Source: SIG565 sp045656145 (GTDB taxonomy: Bacteria > Bacillota > Clostridia > Oscillospirales > Acutalibacteraceae). Taken from it: a stretch of 55,101 nt of DNA. Under the pieces are notes generated by a model. It saw nothing but the letters and a program-made list of their open reading frames with translations, was not told the origin of the DNA and did no database searches. Position 1 is the stretch's first letter. Every line of letters starts with the position of its first letter. Positions 1 through 7,672 of this stretch are shown in pieces. The stretch is taken from NCBI GenBank assembly GCA_045656145.1, contig JAZOQP010000001.1, positions 1 to 55,101 of the forward strand. Reading direction: 5' to 3'. Both the position numbers and the translations under genes were made by a program.

Positions 1-180
1 GCCAAAAATCCCATTCCTATAAAATTCTGCGACCTAAAATGAGTAGAATTTAGAGTGATTTTTGGTGCGAAAGAGTTCGTAAGGCTAACGCCTACGAACG
101 ATGACAAACCGAAAGGGACCGAAATTATGCCATTTTAGGCAGGTTCGGATTATTCGAGTTTGCTTAGATTTATTAACCTT
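1..180. other. Folded intergenic element (possible structured RNA or palindromic repeat)
   Basis: No gene is seen here. The stretch carries several perfect complementary segments. Bases 2-10 pair with 57-65 (9 bp). Bases 22-28 pair with 45-51 inside that stem. The loop segment CCTAAAATG at 33-41 is the exact complement of CATTTTAGG at 131-139, a potential 9-bp pseudoknot. An independent hairpin spans 75-99 (GTTCGT/ACGAAC and AGGC/GCCT). A further hairpin has CCGAA 119-123 with TTCGG 144-148 enclosing TGCC/GGCA at 128-141, which competes with the pseudoknot. I do not recognise a known RNA family. It may begin upstream of the window. It could equally be a dispersed palindromic repeat; the strand is undecided. 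Confidence 0.45.
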
Positions 181-215
181 GGAATTATAACATACTGTTT
201 CAAAAAAATCAATCT

Positions 216-250
216 AAAAATTTAACTAAGCGCCAAAATGGCGCTTAGTT
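216..250 (-). terminator. Rho-independent terminator of the tsaE-tsaB-rpiB-PAP2 operon
   Basis: A perfect 11-bp stem (AACTAAGCGCC 224-234 with GGCGCTTAGTT 240-250) has a 5-base loop. Read on the minus strand it is followed by an AT-rich run with TTTTT. It starts just past the PAP2 stop codon. Confidence 0.8.
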
Positions 251-254
251 ACTT

Positions 255-779
255 TTAAACTTTATGAAAAAATTTTTTAATAATTAAAAATGAAATTAGT
301 GCAAAGCCCGTGCCTAAAACAATTGATGTTAAAACATCAGAGGGGTAGTGCACATAAAGATAAAGGCGAGAAAAGGCAATTAATGCTGCCAAAACCAAGG
401 CCGGTGCGCCCCATTTTTTATTATAAAGAAAAACAGAAGCAGCGCCCTCAAAAGCCGCGAGGGTGTGCCCTGAGGGAAAAGAAAAATCTGAAAGCTTTTT
501 AATTAGTAGCGGGAATTCGGGGTTTAGGTCATACGGTCTTATTCTTTCCACCGCATTTTTGAGAAAAAGGTTACCTAAAATTAAGCCTATTAAAAGGGAA
601 AATGAAATATTAAGCCCTATTCTTCTTGTTTTCTTAAAGCAAAGCAAAATAATTGCTATAACTATCCAGAAAATTCCACCCTCGGAGAAGAGGGTGATAA
701 TGGGCATTAAGAAATCGAGAAATTTTGAGCCGAAAATTTCTTGAATGCTATTCAAAATGCCTAATTCAAATTCATTCAT
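255..779 (-). CDS. PAP2-family membrane phosphatase
   Basis: A 174-residue integral membrane phosphatase of the type 2 phosphatidic acid phosphatase family, probably acting on a lipid phosphate such as undecaprenyl diphosphate or phosphatidylglycerol phosphate outside the membrane. All three family motifs are present: K74-x6-R81-P82, PSGH at 102-105, and SR(x5)H(x3)D at 137-148 with H144 and D148. Hydrophobic segments lie around 22-48, 56-74, 106-118, 126-142 and 150-168. The ATG shares one base with the rpiB stop (TAATG), so translation is coupled and this is the last gene of the operon. The substrate cannot be decided from sequence; a BcrC-like undecaprenyl pyrophosphatase role is possible, although uppP is also present in the window. 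Confidence 0.88.
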   Translation of the reverse strand: MNEFELGILNSIQEIFGSKFLDFLMPIITLFSEGGIFWIVIAIILLCFKKTRRIGLNISFSLLIGLILGNLFLKNAVERIRPYDLNPEFPLLIKKLSDFSFPSGHTLAAFEGAASVFLYNKKWGAPALVLAALIAFSRLYLYVHYPSDVLTSIVLGTGFALISFLIIKKFFHKV

Positions 780-1219
780 TAGTTGTTTTCAAGCTCGCTT
801 ATCATATTAACTCTTGTTTCGTGTCTGCCGCCCTCGAATTCGGTTTCAATAAACAAATCAACGAGTTCGAGCGCTGTTCCAATGCCAATAACTCTACCGC
901 CAAGGCAAATAATGTTGGAGTTATTATGAAGGCGGGTGTACTTAGCCGAAAAATGCTCGCTAACAGCGGCGGCGCGAATGCCCTTAACCTTGTTGGCGGC
1001 GAGAGACATACCAATTCCTGTTCCGCAAACAAGAATTCCGCGCTCTGCTCTGCCTTCGGTTATTTCATCGCAAACCTTTTTTGCAATAACGGGATAATCA
1101 ACCGATTTTAGTTCGTAAATTCCGCAATCGGTAACGGTGTGACCCTTTTCTCTTAAATGCTCGGCAATAGCGTTTTTATGCTCGAAACCGCCGTGGTCGC
1201 AACCTATAACAATTTTCAT
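779..1219 (-). CDS. rpiB: Ribose-5-phosphate isomerase B
   Basis: This protein interconverts ribose 5-phosphate and ribulose 5-phosphate in the non-oxidative pentose phosphate pathway. Its 146 residues match the usual length of the RpiB/LacA family. Visible family features are the N-terminal CDHGG (D8, H9), the catalytic cysteine in CGTGIGMS (C65), the HNNSN segment (H98) and GGRHETR near 130-136. The ATG follows an AGAGGT ribosome site and lies 2 bases after the tsaB stop. LacAB galactose-6-phosphate isomerase subunits are close relatives, but there is no second subunit or tagatose gene nearby, so RpiB is the better call. Its place in a t6A tRNA operon is probably only co-transcription. Confidence 0.93.
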   Translation of the reverse strand: MKIVIGCDHGGFEHKNAIAEHLREKGHTVTDCGIYELKSVDYPVIAKKVCDEITEGRAERGILVCGTGIGMSLAANKVKGIRAAAVSEHFSAKYTRLHNNSNIICLGGRVIGIGTALELVDLFIETEFEGGRHETRVNMISELENN

Positions 1220-1221
1220 AA

Positions 1222-1908
1222 TTAATTACCTCTTTCTTTTTTTAACTTTAATTCTCTTTCGGCTTGGGGGAGTCTTAAATAAACGGGGGTTAGCTTGGCG
1301 GGCTCTTCAAAGTTTTCGGCCATTAGCGCCACACCAACCGCATTTTGATAGATTTTATCTTCACTTGAAAGCGAAGCGAAATCTTTAACATAGGGCATAA
1401 ATACTTTATAGCCATCTCCCATAACAACGATGTTTTCATTTGCGTATTTTTCTTTAAGCTCGGCGGCTAATTCTTCGCACATGAGCGCGCGGTCGGGAGT
1501 GAGGCGTTTGATTTCGCCGTTTTCAATCTTAAAAAGCGCGTTATAAACCTGATTGCATCTTGCATCCATAACGGTACAAAGAAGACAATTACTGTCTTTA
1601 TGGTTTGCCGCCATTGCGAGCAATGTTGAAACCCCTGCGGTAGGAGAGTTTTCGGGGGTGGCAAGCCCCTTTATTAAGGCTATGCCGATTCTGAGTCCTG
1701 TAAATGAGCCGGGGCCTGATGATACAGCAAAGCGGTCAATACTTGATAAGGTAAGGTTTGCTTTTTTGAGCGCTTTTTCCACAAGCGGTAAAAGGGTTTC
1801 GGAATGGGTGAGATTCGTGTTTATGAATTCGCTTGAAAGCACTTCGCCATCCTTTACTATGGCGGCGGAGGCGGGGCCTGCTGAACTTTCAACTGCTAAA
1901 ATTATCAT
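1222..1908 (-). CDS. tsaB: t6A tRNA modification protein TsaB
   Basis: TsaB (YeaZ) is the inactive ASKHA-fold partner of TsaD and, with TsaE and TsaC, makes the threonylcarbamoyl adenosine 37 of ANN-decoding tRNAs. The 228-residue sequence starts with the phosphate-loop-like ILAVESS and carries THSE around 34-37 and the family signature GPGSFTGLRIG near 65-75. The length is normal. Its ATG overlaps the end of tsaE by 4 bases (ATGA), the usual tsaE-tsaB coupling. tsaD is not in the window. The same fold occurs in TsaD, but TsaD is longer and has metal-binding histidines that are missing here. Confidence 0.93.
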   Translation of the reverse strand: MIILAVESSAGPASAAIVKDGEVLSSEFINTNLTHSETLLPLVEKALKKANLTLSSIDRFAVSSGPGSFTGLRIGIALIKGLATPENSPTAGVSTLLAMAANHKDSNCLLCTVMDARCNQVYNALFKIENGEIKRLTPDRALMCEELAAELKEKYANENIVVMGDGYKVFMPYVKDFASLSSEDKIYQNAVGVALMAENFEEPAKLTPVYLRLPQAERELKLKKERGN

Positions 1909-2330
1909 TCTTCGCCCTCCCTTTTTATTGTGATTTTTCTGGTGTTTTCATCTATTTTTTCAATATTTACAAATATTGTGTTATCGGGAAGTGCGCCCAT
2001 AATGTTTTCGCTCCACTCGGCAGCGATTATTCCGTTATCCAAATAATCAAAAAAGCCTACCGAATAAAGTGAATCCCAAGAATCAATTCTATACATATCG
2101 AAGTGATAGAGGGTGTATTCCCCTCCCGAATATTCATTCACAAGCGCAAAGGTGGGGGAGGTAACCATTCCTTCATAGCCGATGCCTCGAGCGAGTCCCT
2201 TTGTAAAACAGGTTTTTCCCGCACCTAAATCGCCCGTAAAGGCAATAACCTCTCTGCCTTTAAGGGTGCGGCCTAAATCGTATGCAATTTTTTCGGTTTC
2301 TTCAGGAGAAGCGGAAATAAAGGCTTGCAT
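1905..2330 (-). CDS. tsaE: t6A tRNA modification ATPase TsaE
   Basis: TsaE (YjeE) is the small P-loop ATPase that resets the TsaB-TsaD complex during t6A synthesis. The 141-residue protein has the Walker A motif GDLGAGKT at 33-40, the HFDMYRI strand near 76-82 and the EWSEN motif near 105-109, all typical. I chose the ATG at 2330, preceded by GAGGGA with 6-base spacing. An in-frame ATG 20 codons upstream lies inside the -35 element of the promoter, so it cannot be on the message. First gene of a four-gene operon. Confidence 0.93.
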   Translation of the reverse strand: MQAFISASPEETEKIAYDLGRTLKGREVIAFTGDLGAGKTCFTKGLARGIGYEGMVTSPTFALVNEYSGGEYTLYHFDMYRIDSWDSLYSVGFFDYLDNGIIAAEWSENIMGALPDNTIFVNIEKIDENTRKITIKREGEE

Positions 2331-2361
2331 AAATTCCCTCACATTTTCAAAATATAAAGTA

Positions 2362-2390
2362 ATTATACCACAAATTTTTACAGGTATCAA
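2362..2390 (-). promoter_or_regulatory. Sigma-A promoter of tsaE-tsaB-rpiB-PAP2
   Basis: On the minus strand TTGATA (complement of 2385-2390) and TATAAT (complement of 2362-2367) are separated by exactly 17 bases, with TG one base before the -10. The start would lie near 2355, about 25 bases before the tsaE ATG. Confidence 0.8.
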
Positions 2391-2398
2391 ATATTTAC

Positions 2399-2427
2399 TT
2401 GAAATTATTTCGATTTATTATTACAAT
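2399..2427 (+). promoter_or_regulatory. Sigma-A promoter of rodA
   Basis: TTGAAA (2399-2404) and TACAAT (2422-2427) have a 17-base spacer. The element is back to back with the minus-strand tsaE promoter; the two -35 hexamers are only 8 bases apart. Confidence 0.75.
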
Positions 2428-2461
2428 ATATATATAGAAAGATAGAAAGGAGAGATATTTT

Positions 2462-3598
2462 ATGGGTAGAATTTTCGGAAGAATTGCCGACTATATAAGA
2501 GAATGCGATAAAATCTTTTTTATTTTAGTTTTATCTTCTTCAATATTCGGTGCATTCGCTATCCTTTCGGCAACTAGGCACACAGGCTCATCCGAAGACT
2601 TTATTATGCAGATGGTGGCAATATTCCTTGGCACCGCTGCGGCAATTGTTATTTCTCTTTTTGATTATGAAAGATATTTAAAATATTGGTTTTTGGCGGC
2701 GGCTGTTGGATTTATTCCCGTTGCTTTAACCTTTTTTATCGGATTTGCCCCCGCTGGCACCGATGATAAGGCTTGGCTTAGAGTTTTCGGAATGTCTTTC
2801 CAACCATCTGAGCTTTTAAAGATAATGTTTTTGGTTTCCTTTTCGGCTCATCTTGATAAGGTTAAGGACACTATTAATAAACCAACAACCCTCATTCCGC
2901 TTCTTATTCATGGGTTTGCACCGTCTATTTTAATTCACTTCCAAGGCGATGATGGAACGGCGCTTGTTTTTGCAATAATAGCTCTTTGTATGCTTTTTGC
3001 GGCAGGACTTAACATAAAATATTTTATTGCCGCATTTTCTGCGGCGGTTGTGGCTTCGCCCTTTGTTTATTTCCTTGTTATGAATGATGACCAAAGAGCA
3101 AGAATTATTAATATATTTAATCTTGAAGCCGATATTCAGGGCTCGGGTTATCAGCAATATCGTGCCCGCGTTGCCCTTGCAAATGGCGGATTTTTCGGTC
3201 AAGGTTATATGAAGGGAGATTTAACGGGTGTTGGCGGAGTTCCTGAAGGGCATAATGATTTTATCTTCACATCCATCGGCGAAGAACTCGGCTTCCTCGG
3301 TTGCATAGCGGTTATTATTCTTTTATCCGCCATTGCTGTGAGAACCCTTATGGTGTCTAAAATGTGTCATAAGAAATCGGGCACATTTATTTGTGTTGGC
3401 TTTTTCTCAATGCTTTTAGCGCATATTATAATTAATATTGGTATGAATATTTCTTTAGTGCCGGTTATTGGAATTACGCTTCCGTTCTTCTCGGCCGGCG
3501 GCACCTCGCTTTTATGCCTTTATCTTGGCGTTGGGCTCATTTTAAGTGTTTATTCCCATAGAAATTCAAGAACAATTTATCTTCGCGACCAATATTAG
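2462..3598 (+). CDS. rodA: SEDS peptidoglycan glycosyltransferase, RodA type
   Basis: A 378-residue polytopic protein of the SEDS (shape, elongation, division, sporulation) family, which polymerises lipid II in the membrane with a class B penicillin-binding protein. Family motifs are FQPSELLK at 113-120, QGDDGTAL at 161-168 (the aspartates occupy the conserved catalytic loop), PEGHNDFIF with a following EELGF near 260-277, and GITLPFFSAGGTS near the C-terminus. About ten hydrophobic segments can be seen. An AAAGGAGAG ribosome site precedes the ATG. RodA, FtsW and SpoVE share all these motifs. The short soluble N-terminus and solitary position favour RodA, but a sporulation role cannot be excluded since spoIIE follows. 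Confidence 0.82.
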   Translation: MGRIFGRIADYIRECDKIFFILVLSSSIFGAFAILSATRHTGSSEDFIMQMVAIFLGTAAAIVISLFDYERYLKYWFLAAAVGFIPVALTFFIGFAPAGTDDKAWLRVFGMSFQPSELLKIMFLVSFSAHLDKVKDTINKPTTLIPLLIHGFAPSILIHFQGDDGTALVFAIIALCMLFAAGLNIKYFIAAFSAAVVASPFVYFLVMNDDQRARIINIFNLEADIQGSGYQQYRARVALANGGFFGQGYMKGDLTGVGGVPEGHNDFIFTSIGEELGFLGCIAVIILLSAIAVRTLMVSKMCHKKSGTFICVGFFSMLLAHIIINIGMNISLVPVIGITLPFFSAGGTSLLCLYLGVGLILSVYSHRNSRTIYLRDQY

Positions 3599-3604
3599 AG
3601 CCAT

Positions 3605-3691
3605 TTCGACAACAGTATTTTAAACCTTTTAAAAAGATATAGTATTTTCATATTTTGTTTGACAAAAAAATCATCACCGACCGATTATAAT
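3605..3691 (+). promoter_or_regulatory. Spo0A-type promoter of spoIIE
   Basis: TTGACA at 3659-3664 and TATAAT at 3686-3691 are both perfect sigma-A hexamers but are separated by 21 bases instead of 17. This is the arrangement known for the Spo0A-activated spoIIE and spoIIG promoters of Bacillus. A perfect Spo0A box, TTCGACA (complement TGTCGAA), lies at 3605-3611, and the -35 itself sits in TTTGACAAA, a near match to the box. Binding by Spo0A is inferred. Confidence 0.78.
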
Positions 3692-3726
3692 TTATTTTGA
3701 AGTAAATTATATTGGCGGTGATTTTT

Positions 3727-6024
3727 TTGAAGGATGTTACAAAAAGCAGAGTGAAAATAGGGGCTTTATCTCTAAGGGAAATATCATTTAGCATTGCAAA
3801 GCATTTAATTTTTGCGGTGTGTGGTCTTTTTGCCTCGCGCGCATTGGTGCTTGGAAGCCTTTTGCCGTTTGGGTTAAGCCTTGCGGGAGGAGTGAACACT
3901 CTTTTTTGCGCTTCGGCTTCGGCTGGTGCAGTTGTAGGGCTTATAACGGGCTCGGGGAATTTTAGATATGTGGTATCTGTCTTGGCGGTGTTTGCCATAA
4001 AAATAATACTCAGCACCGCATTTAAAAATGAATTAAAGCCTATATTTTCGGCTTTATCGGTGGCCCTTGTTACCGCGGCTACGGGGATTGTAACGGTAAG
4101 GCAGGATTATATGGATATAGTTTATGCCATTACCGAAGCTTTTTTAGCCGCAGGCGGAGCGTATTTTATAGCCATTTCGAATATTGCTCTTGAAAAAGAG
4201 GACAAGAGGTTTACAAGCTTTCAGTTAAGCTCTTTTTTAATAGGAATATCAATAATTTTCACAGGACTTTTTTCATTTAGTATAGCCGATATTTCTCTCG
4301 GCAGGGTGGCAGCCGCGGCGATAATACTCCTTTGCGCTCGGTATGGCGGCGTAAATATGGGCACGGTTTGTGCGGTAGCATTTGGCTTTGCGGCGGTGTT
4401 ATCCGGAGCGGATGTTTCAATTCTTCTTTTCTTAACCTTTGGCGGACTTATAGCAGGGGTTTTCTCTTCCCTTAATAAATATTCTATAATGGCGGCATTT
4501 TTGCTATCGGTGTTTATATCGGTAGCCCTTATAGGTAATGCCGCTTCGGTTATATTTATTGTTGAGGCGGCGATAGGTTCATTAATATTTATTTTAGTGC
4601 CTAAATCTTATGGCGCTTTGCTTGGGGCCTTTTTAAGTCCGTTACCAAATGTATACAGAGAGGGGCCTAAAAAGGCGGTAACCATGAGGCTTAACTGCGC
4701 CGCCGATGCTTTAAAGGATGTATCCTGCACGGTTGAACAAATTGCAAAGGAACTATCCCGCATTAATGCGCCCGATTTTAATTCGGTGCTGAGAGGAATA
4801 GAGGTTGATGCCTGCAAAGGCTGTGCATTAAGGGTGCATTGCTGGGAAACTAAAAAGGCTGATACGCTCTCTGCCGTTCTTGAAATGACCAAGGCGGTAA
4901 AATCCAAAGAGGTTTCCCCAGAAATTTTTGCGCCCGAGGAATTCAAAGGTAGGTGCGAAAGGCTTGCAAGGGTAGGCAGAGCGGTAAGCGGCAGATATTC
5001 TGATTATGCCGCGAGAATTTCGGCGGAAAACCGAATTGACGAGGTTAGAAGCGTTGTTTCCGACCAATTTAGCGGCATTTCTGAGATGCTTAAGGATTTA
5101 TCTTTTAGCATTGAAGAGGAATATGTTTATGATAATATGGCGGCGCTTCAAATAGCGAATGCTCTAAAATCTTTAGATTTAAAGGTTACCGATACCAGCT
5201 GTAAAATTGATAAGGCGGGCAGAATGACGGTTGAAGCAAGAGTTAATATCGGCGCAACTCCGATTAACAGGATGAATGTGATGAGCGCCGTCTCCTCCTG
5301 TTGCGATCGCGATTTTGACCGCCCAACTATAGATTCTCTTGGGGAAAGCTGCATTATAACTCTTAATGAAAGAACCGTTTATTCGGTGGATATAGGTGTT
5401 AATCAGATTTCGGCAAAGGAAAATAATATGTGTGGCGATGCCTATAATTATTTTTATGATGGCAAGGGTAAATTCTTTTGCGTTTTATCCGATGGAATGG
5501 GAACGGGAGGTAGAGCTGCTGTCGATAGTGCTATGGCATCGGGGCTAATTTCAAGACTCCTCAGAGCAGGATTTGGTTATGACTGCTCGCTTAGAATTTT
5601 AAATTCCTCAATGCTTTTTAAATCAACCGATGAATCGCTTTCAACCGTTGATATAGCGGTGGTGGATTTGTTTTCCGGCAAAACCGATTTATTAAAGGCG
5701 GGCGCCGCGCCAAGTGTTGTAAGGCGCTCAGGGCGTACGGGTAAGGCCGAAAGCCATTCTTTGCCTGTTGGAATTTTAAGGGAAATTGGTTTTGATAAAG
5801 CAACCATCAAACTTAAAAGGAATGATATTTTGCTGCTTATGTCGGATGGCGCTGTTACCGATAATTATGATTGGATTTGTGAGGAATTGGCAGATTGGGG
5901 CGATGGAACGGCGCAGGCGTTGGCCGAGCATATATCCATTCAAGCCAAGAGGCGAAAGCAGGGACTCCCCGAAGATGATATAACCGTTATGGCGGTTATT
6001 TTGGAAAGACCCACTATTCTATAA
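3727..6024 (+). CDS. spoIIE: Stage II sporulation protein E, membrane serine phosphatase
   Basis: SpoIIE dephosphorylates SpoIIAA in the forespore, releasing sigma F, and takes part in polar septum formation. The product has 765 residues (Bacillus about 827). An N-terminal half with roughly ten membrane segments (to about 300) is followed by a cysteine-bearing central region and a C-terminal PP2C domain with DGMGTG starting at D589, SDG at 706-708 and DDIT from D750. I chose the TTG at 3727 because GGCGGTGAT at 3714-3722 is an 8 of 9 match to the ideal ribosome site at correct spacing; an upstream TTG at 3712 would overlap that site. The 3' end overlaps convergent sigK by 11 bases with no terminator between. 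Confidence 0.93.
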   Translation: MKDVTKSRVKIGALSLREISFSIAKHLIFAVCGLFASRALVLGSLLPFGLSLAGGVNTLFCASASAGAVVGLITGSGNFRYVVSVLAVFAIKIILSTAFKNELKPIFSALSVALVTAATGIVTVRQDYMDIVYAITEAFLAAGGAYFIAISNIALEKEDKRFTSFQLSSFLIGISIIFTGLFSFSIADISLGRVAAAAIILLCARYGGVNMGTVCAVAFGFAAVLSGADVSILLFLTFGGLIAGVFSSLNKYSIMAAFLLSVFISVALIGNAASVIFIVEAAIGSLIFILVPKSYGALLGAFLSPLPNVYREGPKKAVTMRLNCAADALKDVSCTVEQIAKELSRINAPDFNSVLRGIEVDACKGCALRVHCWETKKADTLSAVLEMTKAVKSKEVSPEIFAPEEFKGRCERLARVGRAVSGRYSDYAARISAENRIDEVRSVVSDQFSGISEMLKDLSFSIEEEYVYDNMAALQIANALKSLDLKVTDTSCKIDKAGRMTVEARVNIGATPINRMNVMSAVSSCCDRDFDRPTIDSLGESCIITLNERTVYSVDIGVNQISAKENNMCGDAYNYFYDGKGKFFCVLSDGMGTGGRAAVDSAMASGLISRLLRAGFGYDCSLRILNSSMLFKSTDESLSTVDIAVVDLFSGKTDLLKAGAAPSVVRRSGRTGKAESHSLPVGILREIGFDKATIKLKRNDILLLMSDGAVTDNYDWICEELADWGDGTAQALAEHISIQAKRRKQGLPEDDITVMAVILERPTIL

Positions 6025-6694
6025 GCAGTCTTAATTTGTGAAGCGCTGCCTTTTCAATTCTTGACACATAGCTTCTCGAAATGCCTAGTTTTTTGGCAAT
6101 TTCCGATTGCGTAAGTTCCTCTACACCGCCTATTCCATAGCGGTAGCAGATAACGGTTTTCTCCCTTTTATCCAATGCGTCGTTTATAACGGCGGCTAAT
6201 TTTTCAAGTTGAATTTTAACCGTTATATCATCGGCGATATCGCTGTCATCCGAAATTATATCTATAAGAGATAGCGTGTTTCCATCCTTATCGGTATCAA
6301 TTGGGTCGGAAATATAAACATCCTGAGAACTCTTTTTAAGAGAACGGAAGTGCATAAGAATTTCATTATCAATGCACCTTGAAGCATAGGTGGCAAGACG
6401 GATACCCTTGCCGGCATTAAAGGTTGAAATTGCCTTTATAAGACCTATGGTTCCAATGGAAATCAGGTCCTCGGTGTTTTCATTGGTGTAATATTTTTTC
6501 ACAACATGGGCCACGAGCCTTAAATTATGCTCAATCAGTTTTTCTCTGGATTTCATATCTCCGTTTTTCATTTTAATTAAAAGTTCATTTTCCTCTTTTG
6601 CTTTAAGAGGTGGTGGAAAGGTTCCTATGGGAGAAACATGGAGTGAAAAATAAAAAAGACTTGTTAAAATATTATAGATAATGCTAAGAATCAT
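6014..6694 (-). CDS. sigK: Sporulation sigma factor SigK, uninterrupted, with pro-sequence
   Basis: SigK is the late mother-cell sigma factor for spore coat and cortex genes. The 226 residues follow the SigK pattern: a hydrophobic N-terminal leader of about 20 residues (MILSIIYNILTSLFYF), then a PPPL segment, region 2 with EHNLRLVAHVVKKYY, EDLISIGTIGLIKAI and ATYASRCIDNEILMH, and a region 4 helix-turn-helix SEIAKKLGISRSYVSRIE. The leader indicates a pro-protein needing SpoIVFB-type cleavage. The gene is continuous, with no skin-type element as in Bacillus. Its ribosome site GGGGG (6702-6706, 7 bases before ATG) is buried in the 3' arm of the uppP terminator hairpin. SigE is related but usually lacks this leader form. 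Confidence 0.9.
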   Translation of the reverse strand: MILSIIYNILTSLFYFSLHVSPIGTFPPPLKAKEENELLIKMKNGDMKSREKLIEHNLRLVAHVVKKYYTNENTEDLISIGTIGLIKAISTFNAGKGIRLATYASRCIDNEILMHFRSLKKSSQDVYISDPIDTDKDGNTLSLIDIISDDSDIADDITVKIQLEKLAAVINDALDKREKTVICYRYGIGGVEELTQSEIAKKLGISRSYVSRIEKAALHKLRLLIE

Positions 6695-6734
6695 AAAAAT
6701 ACCCCCTGACTCTATTCTATGAGTCAGGGGGTAT
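6695..6734 (-). terminator. Terminator of the glg-uppP cluster that also masks the sigK ribosome site
   Basis: A perfect 14-bp stem (6699-6712 with 6721-6734) has an 8-base loop. On the minus strand it is followed by TTTTT and then directly by the sigK ATG. It lies 17 bases past the uppP stop. The 3' arm contains the GGGGG that serves as sigK ribosome site. Confidence 0.85.
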
Positions 6735-6750
6735 GTCTTATAAACATTAA

Positions 6751-7596
6751 TTAATGAGCAAATGCAAAATAGAGAAGAACTATTATACCGAGAATGATTC
6801 GGTAGTAACCAAAGGATGAAAAACTGTTACGTCTGATAAAGGATAATAAGAACTTAATAACGATTATAGACACAATAAATGCTGTAAGCATACCTGCAAT
6901 TAAAATTAGGAATTCGCCTGAAGTAAAATCAAAACCGAATTTTAAAAGCTTTAATGCCGATGCTCCGAACATAACAGGCACCGCTAAGAAGAAACTGAAT
7001 TCTGCGGCGGCGGTGCGAGAGAGGCCTAAGATGATAGCGCCGAGAATGGTTGAGCCTGAGCGGGAAGTTCCGGGAATCATTGAAAGAGCCTGGAAAAGAC
7101 CAATAAAAATAGCGGTCTTATATGTAAGTGAAGAAAGGTCGTTTACCTTTGGCTCTTTATTCTTATTTATTTTTTCAATAACAATGAATGCTATACCGTA
7201 AACTATCAAGGCTATGGCAACGGTTGTTGAATTAAAGAAAAGTTCATCAATGGTGTCTTCAAGCGGGAGGCCTATAACAGCGGCGGGGAGGCAGGCTAAA
7301 ATAACGGTAAGCCAAAGGTGGAAAGAATCTTTCTTAAGACCTATTTTGCCAACCCTTAAAGCAAGGTCTACATCACTTTTTGCGGTGAAGGGCCATAACT
7401 TTTTCCAGAATAAAACCACAACTGCGAGTATTGCGCCAAGTTGAATAACAACCTCAAACATTTCCATAAACTCTTCGCTAACGCCGAGATTTATAAATTC
7501 ATTGGCTAAAATGAGGTGCCCTGTGCTACTTATGGGGAGCCACTCTGTGATACCTTCGATGATACCTAAAAGTATCGCTTTTAAAATGTCTATCAT
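6751..7596 (-). CDS. uppP: Undecaprenyl-diphosphatase UppP (BacA)
   Basis: This integral membrane enzyme dephosphorylates undecaprenyl diphosphate so that the lipid carrier can be reused in cell wall synthesis; overproduction gives bacitracin resistance in other bacteria. The 281 residues have both signatures: an N-terminal GIIEGITEWLPISSTGH with the catalytic glutamate region, and PGTSRSGSTI around 175-184. About eight hydrophobic segments are visible, and the length is normal. An AGGAG site precedes the ATG. It is the last gene on the strand after glgA, from which it is separated by only a weak hairpin, so readthrough from the glycogen genes is plausible. Confidence 0.94.
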   Translation of the reverse strand: MIDILKAILLGIIEGITEWLPISSTGHLILANEFINLGVSEEFMEMFEVVIQLGAILAVVVLFWKKLWPFTAKSDVDLALRVGKIGLKKDSFHLWLTVILACLPAAVIGLPLEDTIDELFFNSTTVAIALIVYGIAFIVIEKINKNKEPKVNDLSSLTYKTAIFIGLFQALSMIPGTSRSGSTILGAIILGLSRTAAAEFSFFLAVPVMFGASALKLLKFGFDFTSGEFLILIAGMLTAFIVSIIVIKFLLSFIRRNSFSSFGYYRIILGIIVLLYFAFAH

Positions 7597-7615
7597 AATT
7601 TTTCTCCTATAATTA

Positions 7616-7638
7616 TTGGCTCTTCAAAGAAGAGCCAA
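7616..7638 (-). terminator. Hairpin between glgA and uppP
   Basis: A 10-bp perfect stem (TTGGCTCTTC with GAAGAGCCAA) and a 3-base loop lie in the intergenic gap. No clear T-run follows on the minus strand, so it may only attenuate transcription or stabilise an mRNA end. Confidence 0.4.
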
Positions 7639-7672
7639 TATATTTTAGCATAAATTAGCGCGTTTGTAAATA

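Noticed and set aside
2331..2390. Upstream ATG for tsaE
   Set aside because: It coincides with the -35 box of the promoter and has no ribosome site.
3712..3726. TTG at 3712 as spoIIE start
   Set aside because: It overlaps the near-perfect ribosome site that serves the TTG at 3727.
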